DNA of 64,000 bases from NORP233 sp050186825 (GCA_050186825.1 JBFWYD010000009.1:62001-126000), one strand, 5' to 3'. Numbered from the stretch's first letter, positions 26,126 through 35,088 are shown. Made by a program: numbers and translations. The notes: generated by a model not told the origin, from the letters alone.

Positions 26126-27547
26126 GTGGCATCGCCTGCCCCCCCCTCCACCCCGACGCTCCGCGACGCGCGCGCCCTCCCGGCCCTCCTGGCCGAAGAG
26201 CTGCGCCGGCGCGGCGTGCCCGGCGTGAGCCTGCTCCTGAGCGGGCGCTCGCTGGACGGGCTGGGCGCACGCTCCTTCCTGGCCGCGCGCCCGCTGGCCG
26301 TCGCGGCCGCCGACCCTGGCGAGCCGCTGCGCCTGCGCGCGGGGCCGGCGCCCTGGGGCCGCGAGCTCGACCCCTGCCCGCTGCGCGCCGCGGCCCAGCT
26401 GCTCGCCCGCGCGCGGCCCGCGTCCCCTGCGTCCGGCGACTTCGCGGGCGGCGCGGCGCTGACCCTGTCTTACGACCTCGGGCGGCGCCTGGAGCGCATC
26501 GCTCCGGACACCCCGGCCGAGGCGGACCCGCCGCCCGACCTGCACCTCGCGGTCTACGGGCGCGTGCTCTGCTTCGACCACCTCCGCGGCGGCCACGAGC
26601 TGCGCGGCGCGGGGCCCGGCCTGGACGAGGCGGAGGTCGAGGACGCCCTGCGCGCGGTCGCCCTGGCGGAGTCCGCAGCGCCCTCCGCGCCCCTGGAGCC
26701 CGAGCCCGGGGGCGAGAGCCTCGACGCCGCGAGCTACCGCGCGGCCGTGGAGGAGGCGCGCCGCCTGATCCGTCGCGGCGACCTGTTCGAGGTCAACCTC
26801 TCACGTCGGCATCGGCTGCCGGCCGCCGACCCGGCGCGCGTGGCGAGCGCGCTGCGCGCCCTCGCGCCCGCGGCCTACATGGCCGACCTCGACCTCGGCC
26901 ACGACGCCGCCGGCGCCGGCCGCCGGCTGCTCTCCGCCTCGCCCGAGCGCTTCCTCCGGCTCGAGGCGGACGGGCGGGTCAGCTCCTGGCCGATCAAGGG
27001 CACCCGCCCGCGGGGCGCGACCCCGGCCGAGGACGCGCGCCTGGCGGCCGAGCTGCTGGAGAGCGAGAAGGACGCGGCCGAGCTGGCCATGATCGTGGAC
27101 CTGGTCCGCAACGACCTCGGGCGCGTGGCGCGCCCGGGCTCGGTGCGCGTGGCCGCCCCGCGCCTGCTCCAGAGCTGGCCCGCCGTGCACCACACCGTGG
27201 CCGTGGTCGAGGCGGAGCTCGCCGCGGGGCGCGACTGGGCCGACCTGGTGCGCGCGGCCTTCCCGCCCGGCTCGGTCACGGGCGCGCCCAAGGTCCGCGC
27301 CCAGGAGGTGATCGAGGCCCTGGAGCCCGTCCGGCGCGGGCTCTACTGCGGGGCCTTCGGCTGGGTCGGCTTCGATGGCGCGCTCGACCTGGCGGTCGCG
27401 ATCCGGATCCTCGACCTGACCCGCGACCGCACCGACGTGCACGCGGGCGGCGCGGTGCTCCTCGACTCGGACCCCGACGCCGAGGAGCGCGAGGCGCGGA
27501 CCAAGGCGCGCGCCCTGCTGCGCGCGGCCGGGGCGGGTCGCGCCTGA
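26126..27547 (+). CDS. pabB: Aminodeoxychorismate synthase component I (PabB)
   Basis: 473 aa, GTG 26126. It is a chorismate-binding enzyme of the PabB/TrpE family. The PIKGTRPRG motif (here WPIKGTRPRGATP), with Lys where anthranilate synthase has Ala, marks aminodeoxychorismate synthase, which aminates chorismate on the way to p-aminobenzoate and folate. Other family motifs are SASPERFLRL, MIVDLVRNDLGRVA, and FPPGSVTGAPKVRA followed by GAFGWVGFDG. The glutamine amidotransferase partner (PabA) is not in the window. The stop overlaps the phosphatase start by one base (TGATG). Confidence 0.92.
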   Translation: MASPAPPSTPTLRDARALPALLAEELRRRGVPGVSLLLSGRSLDGLGARSFLAARPLAVAAADPGEPLRLRAGPAPWGRELDPCPLRAAAQLLARARPASPASGDFAGGAALTLSYDLGRRLERIAPDTPAEADPPPDLHLAVYGRVLCFDHLRGGHELRGAGPGLDEAEVEDALRAVALAESAAPSAPLEPEPGGESLDAASYRAAVEEARRLIRRGDLFEVNLSRRHRLPAADPARVASALRALAPAAYMADLDLGHDAAGAGRRLLSASPERFLRLEADGRVSSWPIKGTRPRGATPAEDARLAAELLESEKDAAELAMIVDLVRNDLGRVARPGSVRVAAPRLLQSWPAVHHTVAVVEAELAAGRDWADLVRAAFPPGSVTGAPKVRAQEVIEALEPVRRGLYCGAFGWVGFDGALDLAVAIRILDLTRDRTDVHAGGAVLLDSDPDAEEREARTKARALLRAAGAGRA

Positions 27548-28314
27548 TGGGAGAGCGGATCGCGATCATCTCGGACGTCCACGCCAACCTCCCCGCGCTG
27601 GAGGCCGTGCTCAAGGACATCGAGTCGCGGCGGGTCAAGAAGATCTACTGCCTCGGCGACCTGATCGGCTACGGGCCGAACCCGCGCGAGGTCATCGAGG
27701 TCGCGATGAGCCGCTTCCAGTTCGTGCTCAAGGGGAACCACGACGAGGCGATCGGCTACAAGATCCCCAAGCGCTTCAAGCGCATCGCCGCCAAGGCGGC
27801 CTTCTGGACGCGCCGGCAGCTCAAGCCCGGGCGCGGGCCTGGGATGAAGGACCGCCGCGCCTGGTGGAACTACCTCAAGCGCTTCCCCTACACCGAGGAG
27901 CTCGGGCCCTGGGTGATGGCGCACGGCTCGCTCGAGTCGAACCTCGACTACGTCCACGACAAGATGGGCGCGCTCGAGGTCTTCCAGGGGATGGAGCAGA
28001 GCCGGGTGTGCTTCCTCGGCCACACGCACGTCCCGGGGATCTTCCTGCTCGGCTCGGGCGGCGACGAGGTGCACTACATCGAGCCCGAGGACGGCAAGCG
28101 CTACGCGGTCAGCGGCCGGCGGGCGATCATCAACGTGGGCTCGGTGGGGCAGCCGCGCGACGGCGACCCGCGCGCGTGCTGGGTGCTCGCGCGCGAGGAC
28201 GGGAGCTTCTCCTTCCGGCGCGTGCCCTACGACATCGACCGGGTCGCCGAGGAGATCTACCGCACACGCGGCCTGCCGAGCTCGCTGGGCGAGCGGCTCT
28301 ACGAGGGCGAGTAG
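27547..28314 (+). CDS. Calcineurin-like metallophosphoesterase
   Basis: 255 aa, ATG 27547 coupled to pabB. All metal-binding motifs of the calcineurin-like family (MJ0936/YfcE-like branch) are present: DVHAN, GDLIGYGPNP, GNHDE, and the C-terminal GHTHVPG. It should be a soluble di-metal phosphodiesterase or phosphatase. The tight TGATG coupling to pabB may be only an operon accident; no substrate can be inferred. Confidence 0.9.
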   Translation: MGERIAIISDVHANLPALEAVLKDIESRRVKKIYCLGDLIGYGPNPREVIEVAMSRFQFVLKGNHDEAIGYKIPKRFKRIAAKAAFWTRRQLKPGRGPGMKDRRAWWNYLKRFPYTEELGPWVMAHGSLESNLDYVHDKMGALEVFQGMEQSRVCFLGHTHVPGIFLLGSGGDEVHYIEPEDGKRYAVSGRRAIINVGSVGQPRDGDPRACWVLAREDGSFSFRRVPYDIDRVAEEIYRTRGLPSSLGERLYEGE

Positions 28315-28379
28315 GGGGTCGTGTAGCGGCGGCCCCAGCGCCTGGCTATAAGGAGTCGCAGCCAGAGGAGGCCGGACCG

Positions 28380-28898
28380 ATGTCCCTCGAGGACCTGATC
28401 GCGAGCGAGACCACCGAGCAGGAGTTCCTCCGCGCGCACCAGGTCCCGGCCCTCCTGATCGCCTTCCCCGAGGAGAGCGAGGAGGCGGCGCGGGACGTCG
28501 GCATGCACACCGAGATCTTCTCCTCGACCATGATCCAGGCCTCGCTGGGCGAGGCGGACGCGGCCCTGCTGCGCTCGAGCCGGCTGGAGTGGCTGCAGAA
28601 GTCGGACCGCAACCCCTTCTCGAACCTGATCATGATCGGGCGCGCCCGCACCAACGACATCGTGCTGGCGAACCCCGGCGTCTCGAAGGTCCACGCGACC
28701 TTCTCCCAGCTGAATGGCGAGTGGCAGGTCCAGGACGGGCGGGCCCGCAACGGGACCTACCTGAACGGCGAGCAGCTCGAGCCCGGGGGCAAGCGCAAGC
28801 TCGAGGACGGCGACGGGCTGGGCTTCGGGGGCCGGGTCGTGGCCCGCTTCCTCAGCCCGGCCAGCGTGTGGAGCTACGTGCAGCAGCTCCGGCGCTGA
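28380..28898 (+). CDS. FHA-domain protein
   Basis: 172 aa, ATG 28380 after AGAGGAGG. The N-terminal 75 residues are helical with no known family. Residues about 80-160 form an FHA phosphothreonine-binding domain with the diagnostic Arg in IMIGRARTNDIVL, the Ser/His pair in GVSKVHATF and NGTYLNG. A TATAAG-like hexamer lies 30 bp upstream. It is one of five FHA proteins or modules in the window and a plausible reader of the Ser/Thr kinases. No enzymatic domain. Confidence 0.85.
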   Translation: MSLEDLIASETTEQEFLRAHQVPALLIAFPEESEEAARDVGMHTEIFSSTMIQASLGEADAALLRSSRLEWLQKSDRNPFSNLIMIGRARTNDIVLANPGVSKVHATFSQLNGEWQVQDGRARNGTYLNGEQLEPGGKRKLEDGDGLGFGGRVVARFLSPASVWSYVQQLRR

Positions 28899-28918
28899 GC
28901 CGCGCCCTCAGCGCGCAT

Positions 28919-29374
28919 TCAGCGCGGCTGGGGCTGCGGCTGAGGCTGCGGCTGAGGCTGAGGCTGCGGCTGCGGCTGTGCCTGCGGCTGCGGTTGGGAA
29001 CTGGGGGCCATGGGCTGGGGCGGCGGCTGCGGGCCCTCGCCGTCGCGCTTCTCCTTCAGCGCGTAGAGCACCATGTCGAGCTTGCGGCCCCACACGATCC
29101 GGTCGCCCGGGGCCAGCAGGAAGGTCTTGATCAGGGTCCGCTCGTCGCCCTCGCCCTGATGGATCGTGATCGTGCAGCCGGGCGGGGCGACCTCGACGGC
29201 CAGGCCGTCGGTCAGGTGCTGCCAGTGGCTGCTCTTGAGCCCGTCCACCGACATCAGGGTGCCGCGCACGATGGAGTAGCCCCGGTAGTGCTCGTCCACG
29301 TAGTCCACGGAGCTGGACATGCAGCCGCCGCAGAGCAGGACGAGGGATAGGGAGATCAGCGCGCCGAGCTTCAT
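28919..29374 (-). CDS. Lipoprotein with Pro-Gln repeat tail
   Basis: 151 aa, ATG 29374. The signal peptide has a good lipobox (LLCGGC, Cys about residue 18), so it is a lipid-anchored periplasmic or outer-membrane protein. The central 85 residues are beta-rich (YSIVRGTLMSVDGLKSSHW, DRIVWGRKLDMVLYALKEK) without a recognised family. The last 35 residues are (PQ)n, encoded by an imperfect hexamer repeat at 28921-29000. Confidence 0.72.
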   Translation of the reverse strand: MKLGALISLSLVLLCGGCMSSSVDYVDEHYRGYSIVRGTLMSVDGLKSSHWQHLTDGLAVEVAPPGCTITIHQGEGDERTLIKTFLLAPGDRIVWGRKLDMVLYALKEKRDGEGPQPPPQPMAPSSQPQPQAQPQPQPQPQPQPQPQPQPR

Positions 29375-29422
29375 GGGACCCTCCAGGAGGGCGGCATGAT
29401 AGCCAGGGGACCGACCTCGGGC

Positions 29423-30061
29423 TCAGTCCTTGGGGTCGAGGTCGTCCTCGAGGTCGGCCTCGGCGGCGGGGACCTCCACGGCGAGCAGGCCGAGCACGGC
29501 GGCCCCCGCGGCGCGGATCGTCCAGTAGGCGGCCAGGAGCAGGCCCAGGACCGGGACCGCGCTGGCGAAGAGCAGGACCGCCCAGCCCAGCGCGGCCTCC
29601 AGGGCGTCGAGCGGGGGGCCCGCCGGGCGCTCGCGGCCGAGCACCCGGGCGCCGAGGTCGCGCGAGAGCCCGTGCGCGCCCACGAGGACCATTCCCAGCC
29701 ACACCGCCAGGGTCAGGACCGAGAGCGCGGGCGCGCGCTGCCCGGCGGCGATCACGACGAAGCCCAGACAGGCGGTGTTGAGCAGGCCGAGCACGATGGT
29801 CTTGACCCGGTGATGCACAGCGGCGCGCACCAGCGAGCGGCCGCGGCGCGGGGAGAAGGCCAGCACCAGCCCCTGGACGGCCAGGCCCATCGGCAGGAGC
29901 ACCAGCGCCAGGATCGTGGGGAGGAACAGGAGCCCGCCCGCCGCGTCGCCCTTGTGTCCGGCGTGGGCGGGGGCCGGCGCGGCCAGGGCCGCGAGCAGGA
30001 GCAGGGCGAGGGCGGCCGGGGTCGAGAGCACGGGCCTCGAGCGGAGTGGCGGGCGCTTCAC
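29423..30061 (-). CDS. Integral membrane protein coupled to an anti-sigma-like gene
   Basis: 212 aa, GTG 30061 overlapping the upstream stop (GTGA). A signal-like helix (about residues 12-32) is followed by four or five hydrophobic helices (GGLLFLPTILALVLLPMGLA, TIVLGLLNTACLGFVVI, VLTLAVWLGMVLVGAHG, WAVLLFASAVPVLGLLL) and an acidic C-terminal tail (EADLEDDLDPKD). No family is recognised. The overlap suggests it acts with the zinc-finger membrane protein encoded upstream. Confidence 0.65.
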   Translation of the reverse strand: MKRPPLRSRPVLSTPAALALLLLAALAAPAPAHAGHKGDAAGGLLFLPTILALVLLPMGLAVQGLVLAFSPRRGRSLVRAAVHHRVKTIVLGLLNTACLGFVVIAAGQRAPALSVLTLAVWLGMVLVGAHGLSRDLGARVLGRERPAGPPLDALEAALGWAVLLFASAVPVLGLLLAAYWTIRAAGAAVLGLLAVEVPAAEADLEDDLDPKD

Positions 30062-30711
30062 GCGGCGACCTCCTGGCGACCCGCAGGCCACCGGCAGAGC
30101 GAGAGGTTGAGGGCGAGCACGGGGAGGAGCACGAGCGGGGCGAGCCAGGCCAGGGCCGAGGCGCCCAAGACCTCGAGGAACGAGACCTCGGGGACCTGGA
30201 GGAGCGGATCGACCTGGGCCCAGGCCGCGGCGGCCAGCCCCTGAGCTTGCTGGAGCAGCCCGAGGCTCAGCTCCCACTCGGAGGCGGGCTCCCACCCCAG
30301 GGCCCAACCCAGCAGCCCGCCCTCATCGCCCGAGAGGCCGAGGAGGCCCGCGATCAGGACCAGCGCGCAGGCCGCGGCCAGGGTGGCGCGGGCGCGCCGG
30401 CGGGCCCAGACCGAGGCGCAGACCTGGTCCTGGGTCCGGCGCGCGGCGACCCGCGCCACGGCCTCCGCGGCCAGGCCGGGCGGGGCGGGGAGGACGGGCT
30501 CCGTGAGCAGGAGCTGATCGAGCCGTGCCAGCTCGGCCTGCAAGGCCTGGCATTCCAGGCAGTTGCGCAGGTGCTCCTGGGCCGCGGCCGGGAGGGGGTC
30601 CTCGCCCGGCTCCGCCCAGGGGGTGCCAGGCTCCGCCCAGGGGGCGCCCGTCAGGAGCGCCTGGAGGTCGCTGCAATCCACCTGCGTGGCCTCGCGGGTC
30701 TGGGGTCTCAC
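30058..30711 (-). CDS. Zinc-finger anti-sigma-factor-like membrane protein
   Basis: 217 aa, GTG 30711. The N-terminus has the anti-sigma zinc-binding pattern HLRNCLECQALQAELARLD (H-x3-C-x2-C, about residues 48-56), preceded by a Cys in VDCSDLQALL. A transmembrane helix (ATLAAACALVLIAGLLGL) lies in the middle and a second near the C-terminus. ZAS-type proteins hold an ECF sigma factor at the membrane until a signal arrives, but no sigma factor is encoded nearby, so the partner is unknown. It forms an overlapping pair with the gene at 29423. Confidence 0.7.
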   Translation of the reverse strand: MRPQTREATQVDCSDLQALLTGAPWAEPGTPWAEPGEDPLPAAAQEHLRNCLECQALQAELARLDQLLLTEPVLPAPPGLAAEAVARVAARRTQDQVCASVWARRRARATLAAACALVLIAGLLGLSGDEGGLLGWALGWEPASEWELSLGLLQQAQGLAAAAWAQVDPLLQVPEVSFLEVLGASALAWLAPLVLLPVLALNLSLCRWPAGRQEVAA

Positions 30712-30803
30712 GAGGGATTACCGCGGGGGCCCGGACCCGGTTTCGCCCTGGCAGAGGTGGAAGTTAGATTACGCGCCCTTCCGCTTCGACCGCGAGGACG
30801 AGC

Positions 30804-32198
30804 ATGCGTCAACGGATCCACGCCGTCGCCGACCTGCTGCTGGCCGCCGCCCACGCGGACCGCCACATGGAGGTCGAGGAGATCGACCGGATCGAGGTGC
30901 TCCTCGGCCGGATCTGGGACCCCGGCGCCAGCGGCCCGGTGGCCCTGCCCGAGCCCCTGCGTCAGCACATGGAGGTCTTCCGGCCCGAGAGCTTCGACAT
31001 GGACGAGGCGGTCGGCCCCTTCCTCGACGAGTCGACCGACTTCAAGCGCAAGCTGATCGAGATGGCCGTCTCCATCCACGAGAGCGACGGGGAGCTCGAC
31101 TTCCTGGAGGACACCTTCATCCGCGAGCTGGGCTTCAAGCTCGGGCTCAAGGAGGAGGAGTACCAGGACCTGTGCCTCGAGTTCCTGGGGGACGACGAGG
31201 AGGACGACGCCGCGCCCGCGCCCGCAGGGGACGAAAACGACGGCGGCTTCGGCGCGCTCGGCGACACGAGCCTGTCGGAGGTGGAGGCGGCGGGGCTGCG
31301 CGAGCAGGTCGACCCGACCGCCACCTACGCGGACACGGGCTCGCAGAAGGGCGGGCTGAGCTCGACCGGCTTCGCGGACTTCGACGACGACGACGCGGGC
31401 GACGGCTTCCTCGATCACGCGCCGCCCACGCCGCCGCCGGCGCAGGCTGCTCCGCCGCCGCCGCCGCCGCCCCCGCCGCTGCCGCCCCGGCCTCAGGTCC
31501 AGACCGCGCCGCCGTCGCCCGTCGTCGCCCAGCCCGCCGAGCCCAAGCCGCAGCCCGCCGTCGCGGCGCCGGCTCCCGCTCCGCTCGCCTCGACGGCGGC
31601 GTCTCGCAGCCAGGCCTCCCACGAGTGGTCCTTCGAGGACGTGTCGACCGGTGAGGTGCAGCCCGTGCTCGCGCTCGCCGAGGAGGCGCAGCGGCGGGAC
31701 GAGGCGTCGCCGGAGGAGGACCTCGACGAGGACTCGGGCGAGGAGTTGAAGCTGGGCAGCAGCGTCGCGGCCACCGACGTCGAGGAGGCGCCCGCCAAGA
31801 AGGCGGCCACCAAGAAGAAGGCGGCCACCAAGAAGAAGGCGGCCACCAAGAAGAAGGCGGCCACCAAGAAGAAGGCGGCCACCAATAAGAAGGAGGCGAG
31901 CAAGAAGGCCGCCGCGAAGAAGGCGCCCGCCAAGAAGAAGGCGAGCAAGAAGGCCGCCGCGAAGAAGGCGCCCGCCAAGAAGAAGGCGAGCAAGAAGGCC
32001 GCCGCGAAGAAGGCGCCTGCCAAGAAGAAGGCGAGCAAGAAGGCCGCCGCGAAGAAGGCGCCTGCCAAGAAGAAGGCGAGCAAGAAGGCCGCCGCGAAGA
32101 AGGCGCCTGCCAAGAAGAAGGCGAGCAAGAAGGCCGCCGCGAAGAAGGCGCCCGCCAAGAAGAAGGTGGCCAAGAAGGCCGCCAAGAAGAAGCGCTAG
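30804..32198 (+). CDS. TerB-like protein with histone-H1-like Lys/Ala tail
   Basis: 464 aa, ATG 30804. Residues 1-130 form a helical TerB/DjlA-N-like domain (LLLAAAHADRHMEVEEIDRI, KLIEMAVSIHESDGELDFLE), whose acidic pairs bind metal in relatives. A long acidic and Pro-rich linker (about 130-330, with a PPPPPPPPP run) follows. The last 125 residues are Lys/Ala/Pro repeats: five KKAATK units, then six copies of a 15-residue unit (ASKKAAAKKAPAKKK). Such tails resemble bacterial H1-like nucleoid proteins and bind DNA or RNA. The fusion suggests a tellurite/stress-type sensor tethered to the nucleoid; that is inference. Confidence 0.75.
   Translation: MRQRIHAVADLLLAAAHADRHMEVEEIDRIEVLLGRIWDPGASGPVALPEPLRQHMEVFRPESFDMDEAVGPFLDESTDFKRKLIEMAVSIHESDGELDFLEDTFIRELGFKLGLKEEEYQDLCLEFLGDDEEDDAAPAPAGDENDGGFGALGDTSLSEVEAAGLREQVDPTATYADTGSQKGGLSSTGFADFDDDDAGDGFLDHAPPTPPPAQAAPPPPPPPPPLPPRPQVQTAPPSPVVAQPAEPKPQPAVAAPAPAPLASTAASRSQASHEWSFEDVSTGEVQPVLALAEEAQRRDEASPEEDLDEDSGEELKLGSSVAATDVEEAPAKKAATKKKAATKKKAATKKKAATKKKAATNKKEASKKAAAKKAPAKKKASKKAAAKKAPAKKKASKKAAAKKAPAKKKASKKAAAKKAPAKKKASKKAAAKKAPAKKKASKKAAAKKAPAKKKVAKKAAKKKR
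31797..32165. repeat. In-gene tandem repeats (5 x 18 bp, then 6 x 45 bp)
   Basis: An 18-bp unit runs from 31797 to 31886, then 45-bp units start at 31896, 31941, 31986, 32031, 32076 and 32121 and differ by only a few synonymous changes. This indicates recent expansion of the Lys/Ala tail of the TerB-like protein. Confidence 0.85.
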
Positions 32199-32210
32199 CA
32201 GCGGCCGCGG

Positions 32211-32798
32211 ATGAAGTTCCAGTGCGAGGACGAGGTGGGGCATCCGGTCGAGGAGGTGTTCGCGCTGATCCGCGACGACATGCCCTCGCTCGTGCCCTAC
32301 CTGAACGACGTCGAGGAGATCCGCGTGCTGACCCGCACCGACGCGGGTGAGGGCAAGGTGCGGATCCTGAACCTCTGGCGCGGCTCGGCCAAGAAGGCGC
32401 CGACCGTCGTGCAGAAGTTCCTCTCGCCCGACCTCCTGACCTGGAAGGACGACGCGCTCTGGCACAGCGAGGCGCCGCGACGGGCCGAGTGGAAGCTGCT
32501 CCCCAACTTGGGCGGCAGCCTGTTCACCTGCACCGGCACGACCTCGCTGCTCGAGCGCGGGCCGAACCGGATGGCGATCCGCATCGAGGGCGAGATCAAC
32601 GTCTACCCCGAGCGGCTCCCCGGCGTGCCGCGGATCCTGGCCGGCAAGCTGCGCGGCAAGATCGAGTCCTTCGTGGTGGACATGGTCGTGCCCAACATGC
32701 AGACCATGGCCCGCGGGGTGCAGGCCTACTTCGACGACCAAATCGGGAGCCGGAGCGAAGGCGAGTCTGCGAGCCGGAGCGCAGGCGAACCGATTTAG
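32211..32798 (+). CDS. SRPBCC-fold protein (DUF2505-like)
   Basis: 195 aa, ATG 32211, 12 bp after the TerB-like gene. The pattern of a long curved sheet and C-terminal helix (GHPVEEVFALIRDDMPSLVP, FVVDMVVPNMQTMARGVQAY) matches START/SRPBCC-type proteins close to DUF2505. These bind hydrophobic ligands; none is known here. The last 20 residues (GSRSEGESASRSAGEPI) are low complexity. The end of the gene overlaps by 3 bp the 35-bp inverted repeat starting at 32796. Confidence 0.65.
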   Translation: MKFQCEDEVGHPVEEVFALIRDDMPSLVPYLNDVEEIRVLTRTDAGEGKVRILNLWRGSAKKAPTVVQKFLSPDLLTWKDDALWHSEAPRRAEWKLLPNLGGSLFTCTGTTSLLERGPNRMAIRIEGEINVYPERLPGVPRILAGKLRGKIESFVVDMVVPNMQTMARGVQAYFDDQIGSRSEGESASRSAGEPI

Positions 32799-32830
32799 CT
32801 GATGACAGGCTCGCGAAGCGAGCCGCGGGA
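32796..32830. repeat. Left 35-bp inverted repeat with internal hairpin
   Basis: The sequence from 32796 is the exact reverse complement of 36462-36496. It contains a 7-bp hairpin (GGCTCGC-GAA-GCGAGCC, 32808-32824). It lies at the end of the SRPBCC gene and could act as a terminator as well as a repeat. Confidence 0.8.
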
Positions 32831-33016
32831 AGGCGGGAGGCCGGCGCCTCCTAGGGCCCGATGCTCACGAGGCCCTCGCCTCAGGAGCAACACGGAACAG
32901 CGACAGCAAGCGGGAACAGGGACCAGGAAATGGACGCGCGGGACCGATTCCCCGTCGCCATTGCCGTTGGTCTTCCGTGTTTCTGGCTCCGGACCCGAGC
33001 TTCGCGACGGCCTCGC

Positions 33017-33043
33017 GGGCACGGGCACGGGAGCTTTGCTCTC
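33017..33043. repeat. Dispersed GGGCACGGGCACGGG element, copy 2
   Basis: GGGCACGGGCACGGGAGCTT here is followed by TGCTCTC. The same block occurs at 57902-57932 and its inverse core at 25964 and 57828. It lies in the 265-bp gap 32799-33063, which holds no credible gene. Confidence 0.4.
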
Positions 33044-33063
33044 GGACCAGCCGCTCGCCGCTG

Positions 33064-34959
33064 TCAGTCGCGGTCGCCCTGGTAGAGCGAGTCGAGCAGC
33101 GCGCGGTGCCGCTCCTCGACGACGCGCCGCTTGAGCTTCAGCGTCGGGGTCAGGGCCCCGTCCTCGGGCGTCCAGGTCTCAGGGACCACCCGCCACTTCT
33201 TGAGCTGCTCGAAGCGCGGCAGGCTCTGGTTGCGCTCGCGCACGGCCTCGTCGATGGCCCGCTCCAGCTCGGGGCGCTCGACCAGCCGCCGGAGGTGCGC
33301 CGCGCGCTCCTCGCCCGTGGACTGCTCGGCGCCGGGCGGGAGCAGCGCGCGCTGGGTGGCCCAGGGAAAGGCCTCCTCGGGGTCGAGGGTCAGGAGCGCG
33401 ACCAGGTAGTTGCGCCGGTCGCCATGCACCAGGGCGTTGCCGACGATGGGGATCGTCTGGAGCAGGTTCTCGAGCTTCTGCGGGGCGATGTTCTTCCCGT
33501 TCGAGAGCACGATCAGGTTCTTCTTGCGGTCGGTGATGCGCACGAAGCCCTCGGCGTCGACCTGGCCGATGTCCCCCGTCTTGAAGCGCCCATCCGCGGT
33601 GAAGGCCTCGCGGGTGGCCTCCTCGTCGCGGTAGTAGCCCCCGAACACGCCCGGGCCCTTGACCAGCAGCTCGCCGTCCTCGGCCACGGTGACCTCGGTG
33701 CCGCGCAGCGGGCGACCGACGGTGCCGAAGCGGAAGGCCTCGGGGAGGTTGAGGGTGGCGGGCGCGGCCGTCTCCGTCAGGCCCCAGCCCTCGAGCACGA
33801 GCAGGCCGAGGGCGTGGAAGAACTCGAGGATCTCGGGGTCGATGGGCGCGCCGCCCGAGGTCAGGTAGCGGATGTTCCGCCCGAACACGCGCTGCTTGAG
33901 CGGCTCGTGCACCAGCCGTCGGGCGACCGCGTAGCGCAGCCGCAGCGCGAGCGGCAGGCCGCGCCCCTCGCGGCGCAGGGCGGCGGCCTCGCGCCCGACC
34001 TCGACGCCCCAGTGGAAGATCCGCTGCCGGCGCGCGGGCATCCGGTCGACGTGCTCGAGCAGCCGCGCGTGGAGCTTCTCCCAGATCCGCGGGACCGAGA
34101 CCTGCACGGTCGGCTCCACGTCGCGGATGTCGTCCATCAGCGTGTGCTGCGAGGCGGTCAGGTAGGCCCGGGCCCGCGTGTAGAGCCCGCCGTAGCTGGC
34201 CACCCGCTGGAGCGCGTGGGCCATCGGCAGGAAGACCACGCTCGTGTCGTCGGGCGCGTGGGGGAGCACCTCGGCCGCGGCGCGCACGATGTAGGTCAGG
34301 TTCAGGTGGCTGAGCATGGCCCCCTTGGGGCGGCCGGTGGTCCCCGAGGTGTAGATGATCGTGGCCAGGTCCTCGCCCTCGACCGCGCGCCAGGCGGCCG
34401 CGAAGCGCGCGGCCCCCTCCTCGAGCGCGCCGCCCAGGGCGGCCAGGCCCTCGAGGTCTAGGTCGCCCTCGCGCGCCGCGGAGGGGTCGACGGTCACCAC
34501 GCGCTCCAGCGCGGGCAGCCGCTCCTGGATGCTGGCCAGCTTCTCGCGCTGCTCGGCGTCCTCGACGAACACGACCTTCGCGCCCGAGTGCTCGAGCAGG
34601 TAGTGGACCTCGTCCGCGAGCAGCGTGGGGTAGACCCCGACGGTGGCCGCCCCGGTGTGCAGGATCGCCTGGTCGCACTGGCCCCACTCCAGGCGGGTGT
34701 GGCTGATCAGGCCGACGCGGTCCCCGCGCTCCACGCCGAGCGCGAGCAGGCCGCGGGCCAGGAGCTCGACCTGGCGCGCGAGGCTGGCCACGGTCGCGCC
34801 GCGCCACTCGCCCTCGACGCGGCGGAAGCAGGACAGCTCGTGGGGCCGCTCGTGGGCGCGCTGCTGGAACAGGGCCGGGATGCTCTTGTGCACCCACAGC
34901 CCCTGGACCTCGACCAGCTCGACCTCGGGGGCGCGGCGCTCGGGGGCATCGACGGTCAT
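33064..34959 (-). CDS. Long-chain acyl-CoA synthetase (AMP-forming)
   Basis: 631 aa, ATG 34959. It is an ANL-superfamily enzyme of the FadD15/bubblegum-like long-chain type that activates fatty acids with ATP and CoA. Motifs: the P-loop-like TIIYTSGTTGRPKGAMLSH, the acyl site LTSGGAPIDPE, LEGWGLTETAAP, the hinge FKTGDIG, DRKKNLIVLSNGKNIAPQ, and a C-terminal Lys in LTPTLKLKRR. The size and C-terminal insert fit AMP-binding proteins of this branch. It is cytoplasmic or membrane-associated. It lies inside the segment bounded by 35-bp inverted repeats and is transcribed away from the VWA gene. Confidence 0.93.
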   Translation of the reverse strand: MTVDAPERRAPEVELVEVQGLWVHKSIPALFQQRAHERPHELSCFRRVEGEWRGATVASLARQVELLARGLLALGVERGDRVGLISHTRLEWGQCDQAILHTGAATVGVYPTLLADEVHYLLEHSGAKVVFVEDAEQREKLASIQERLPALERVVTVDPSAAREGDLDLEGLAALGGALEEGAARFAAAWRAVEGEDLATIIYTSGTTGRPKGAMLSHLNLTYIVRAAAEVLPHAPDDTSVVFLPMAHALQRVASYGGLYTRARAYLTASQHTLMDDIRDVEPTVQVSVPRIWEKLHARLLEHVDRMPARRQRIFHWGVEVGREAAALRREGRGLPLALRLRYAVARRLVHEPLKQRVFGRNIRYLTSGGAPIDPEILEFFHALGLLVLEGWGLTETAAPATLNLPEAFRFGTVGRPLRGTEVTVAEDGELLVKGPGVFGGYYRDEEATREAFTADGRFKTGDIGQVDAEGFVRITDRKKNLIVLSNGKNIAPQKLENLLQTIPIVGNALVHGDRRNYLVALLTLDPEEAFPWATQRALLPPGAEQSTGEERAAHLRRLVERPELERAIDEAVRERNQSLPRFEQLKKWRVVPETWTPEDGALTPTLKLKRRVVEERHRALLDSLYQGDRD

Positions 34960-35088
34960 GGTGGGCCTCGCGGGATCGACGGAGCGTAACTGAGGAGCGC
35001 GGGCGCGGGCCGTCACGGCGGCGAGTCCCCCGGCGACGGCCGCGGCTCGGCCCCCGAGCGATAGGATCCCCGCCCCTGCGGAGGTCCC

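Noticed and set aside
32799..33063. Coding potential in the gap before the acyl-CoA ligase gene
   Set aside because: Short frames show no consistent codon bias; the gap contains repeat elements instead.
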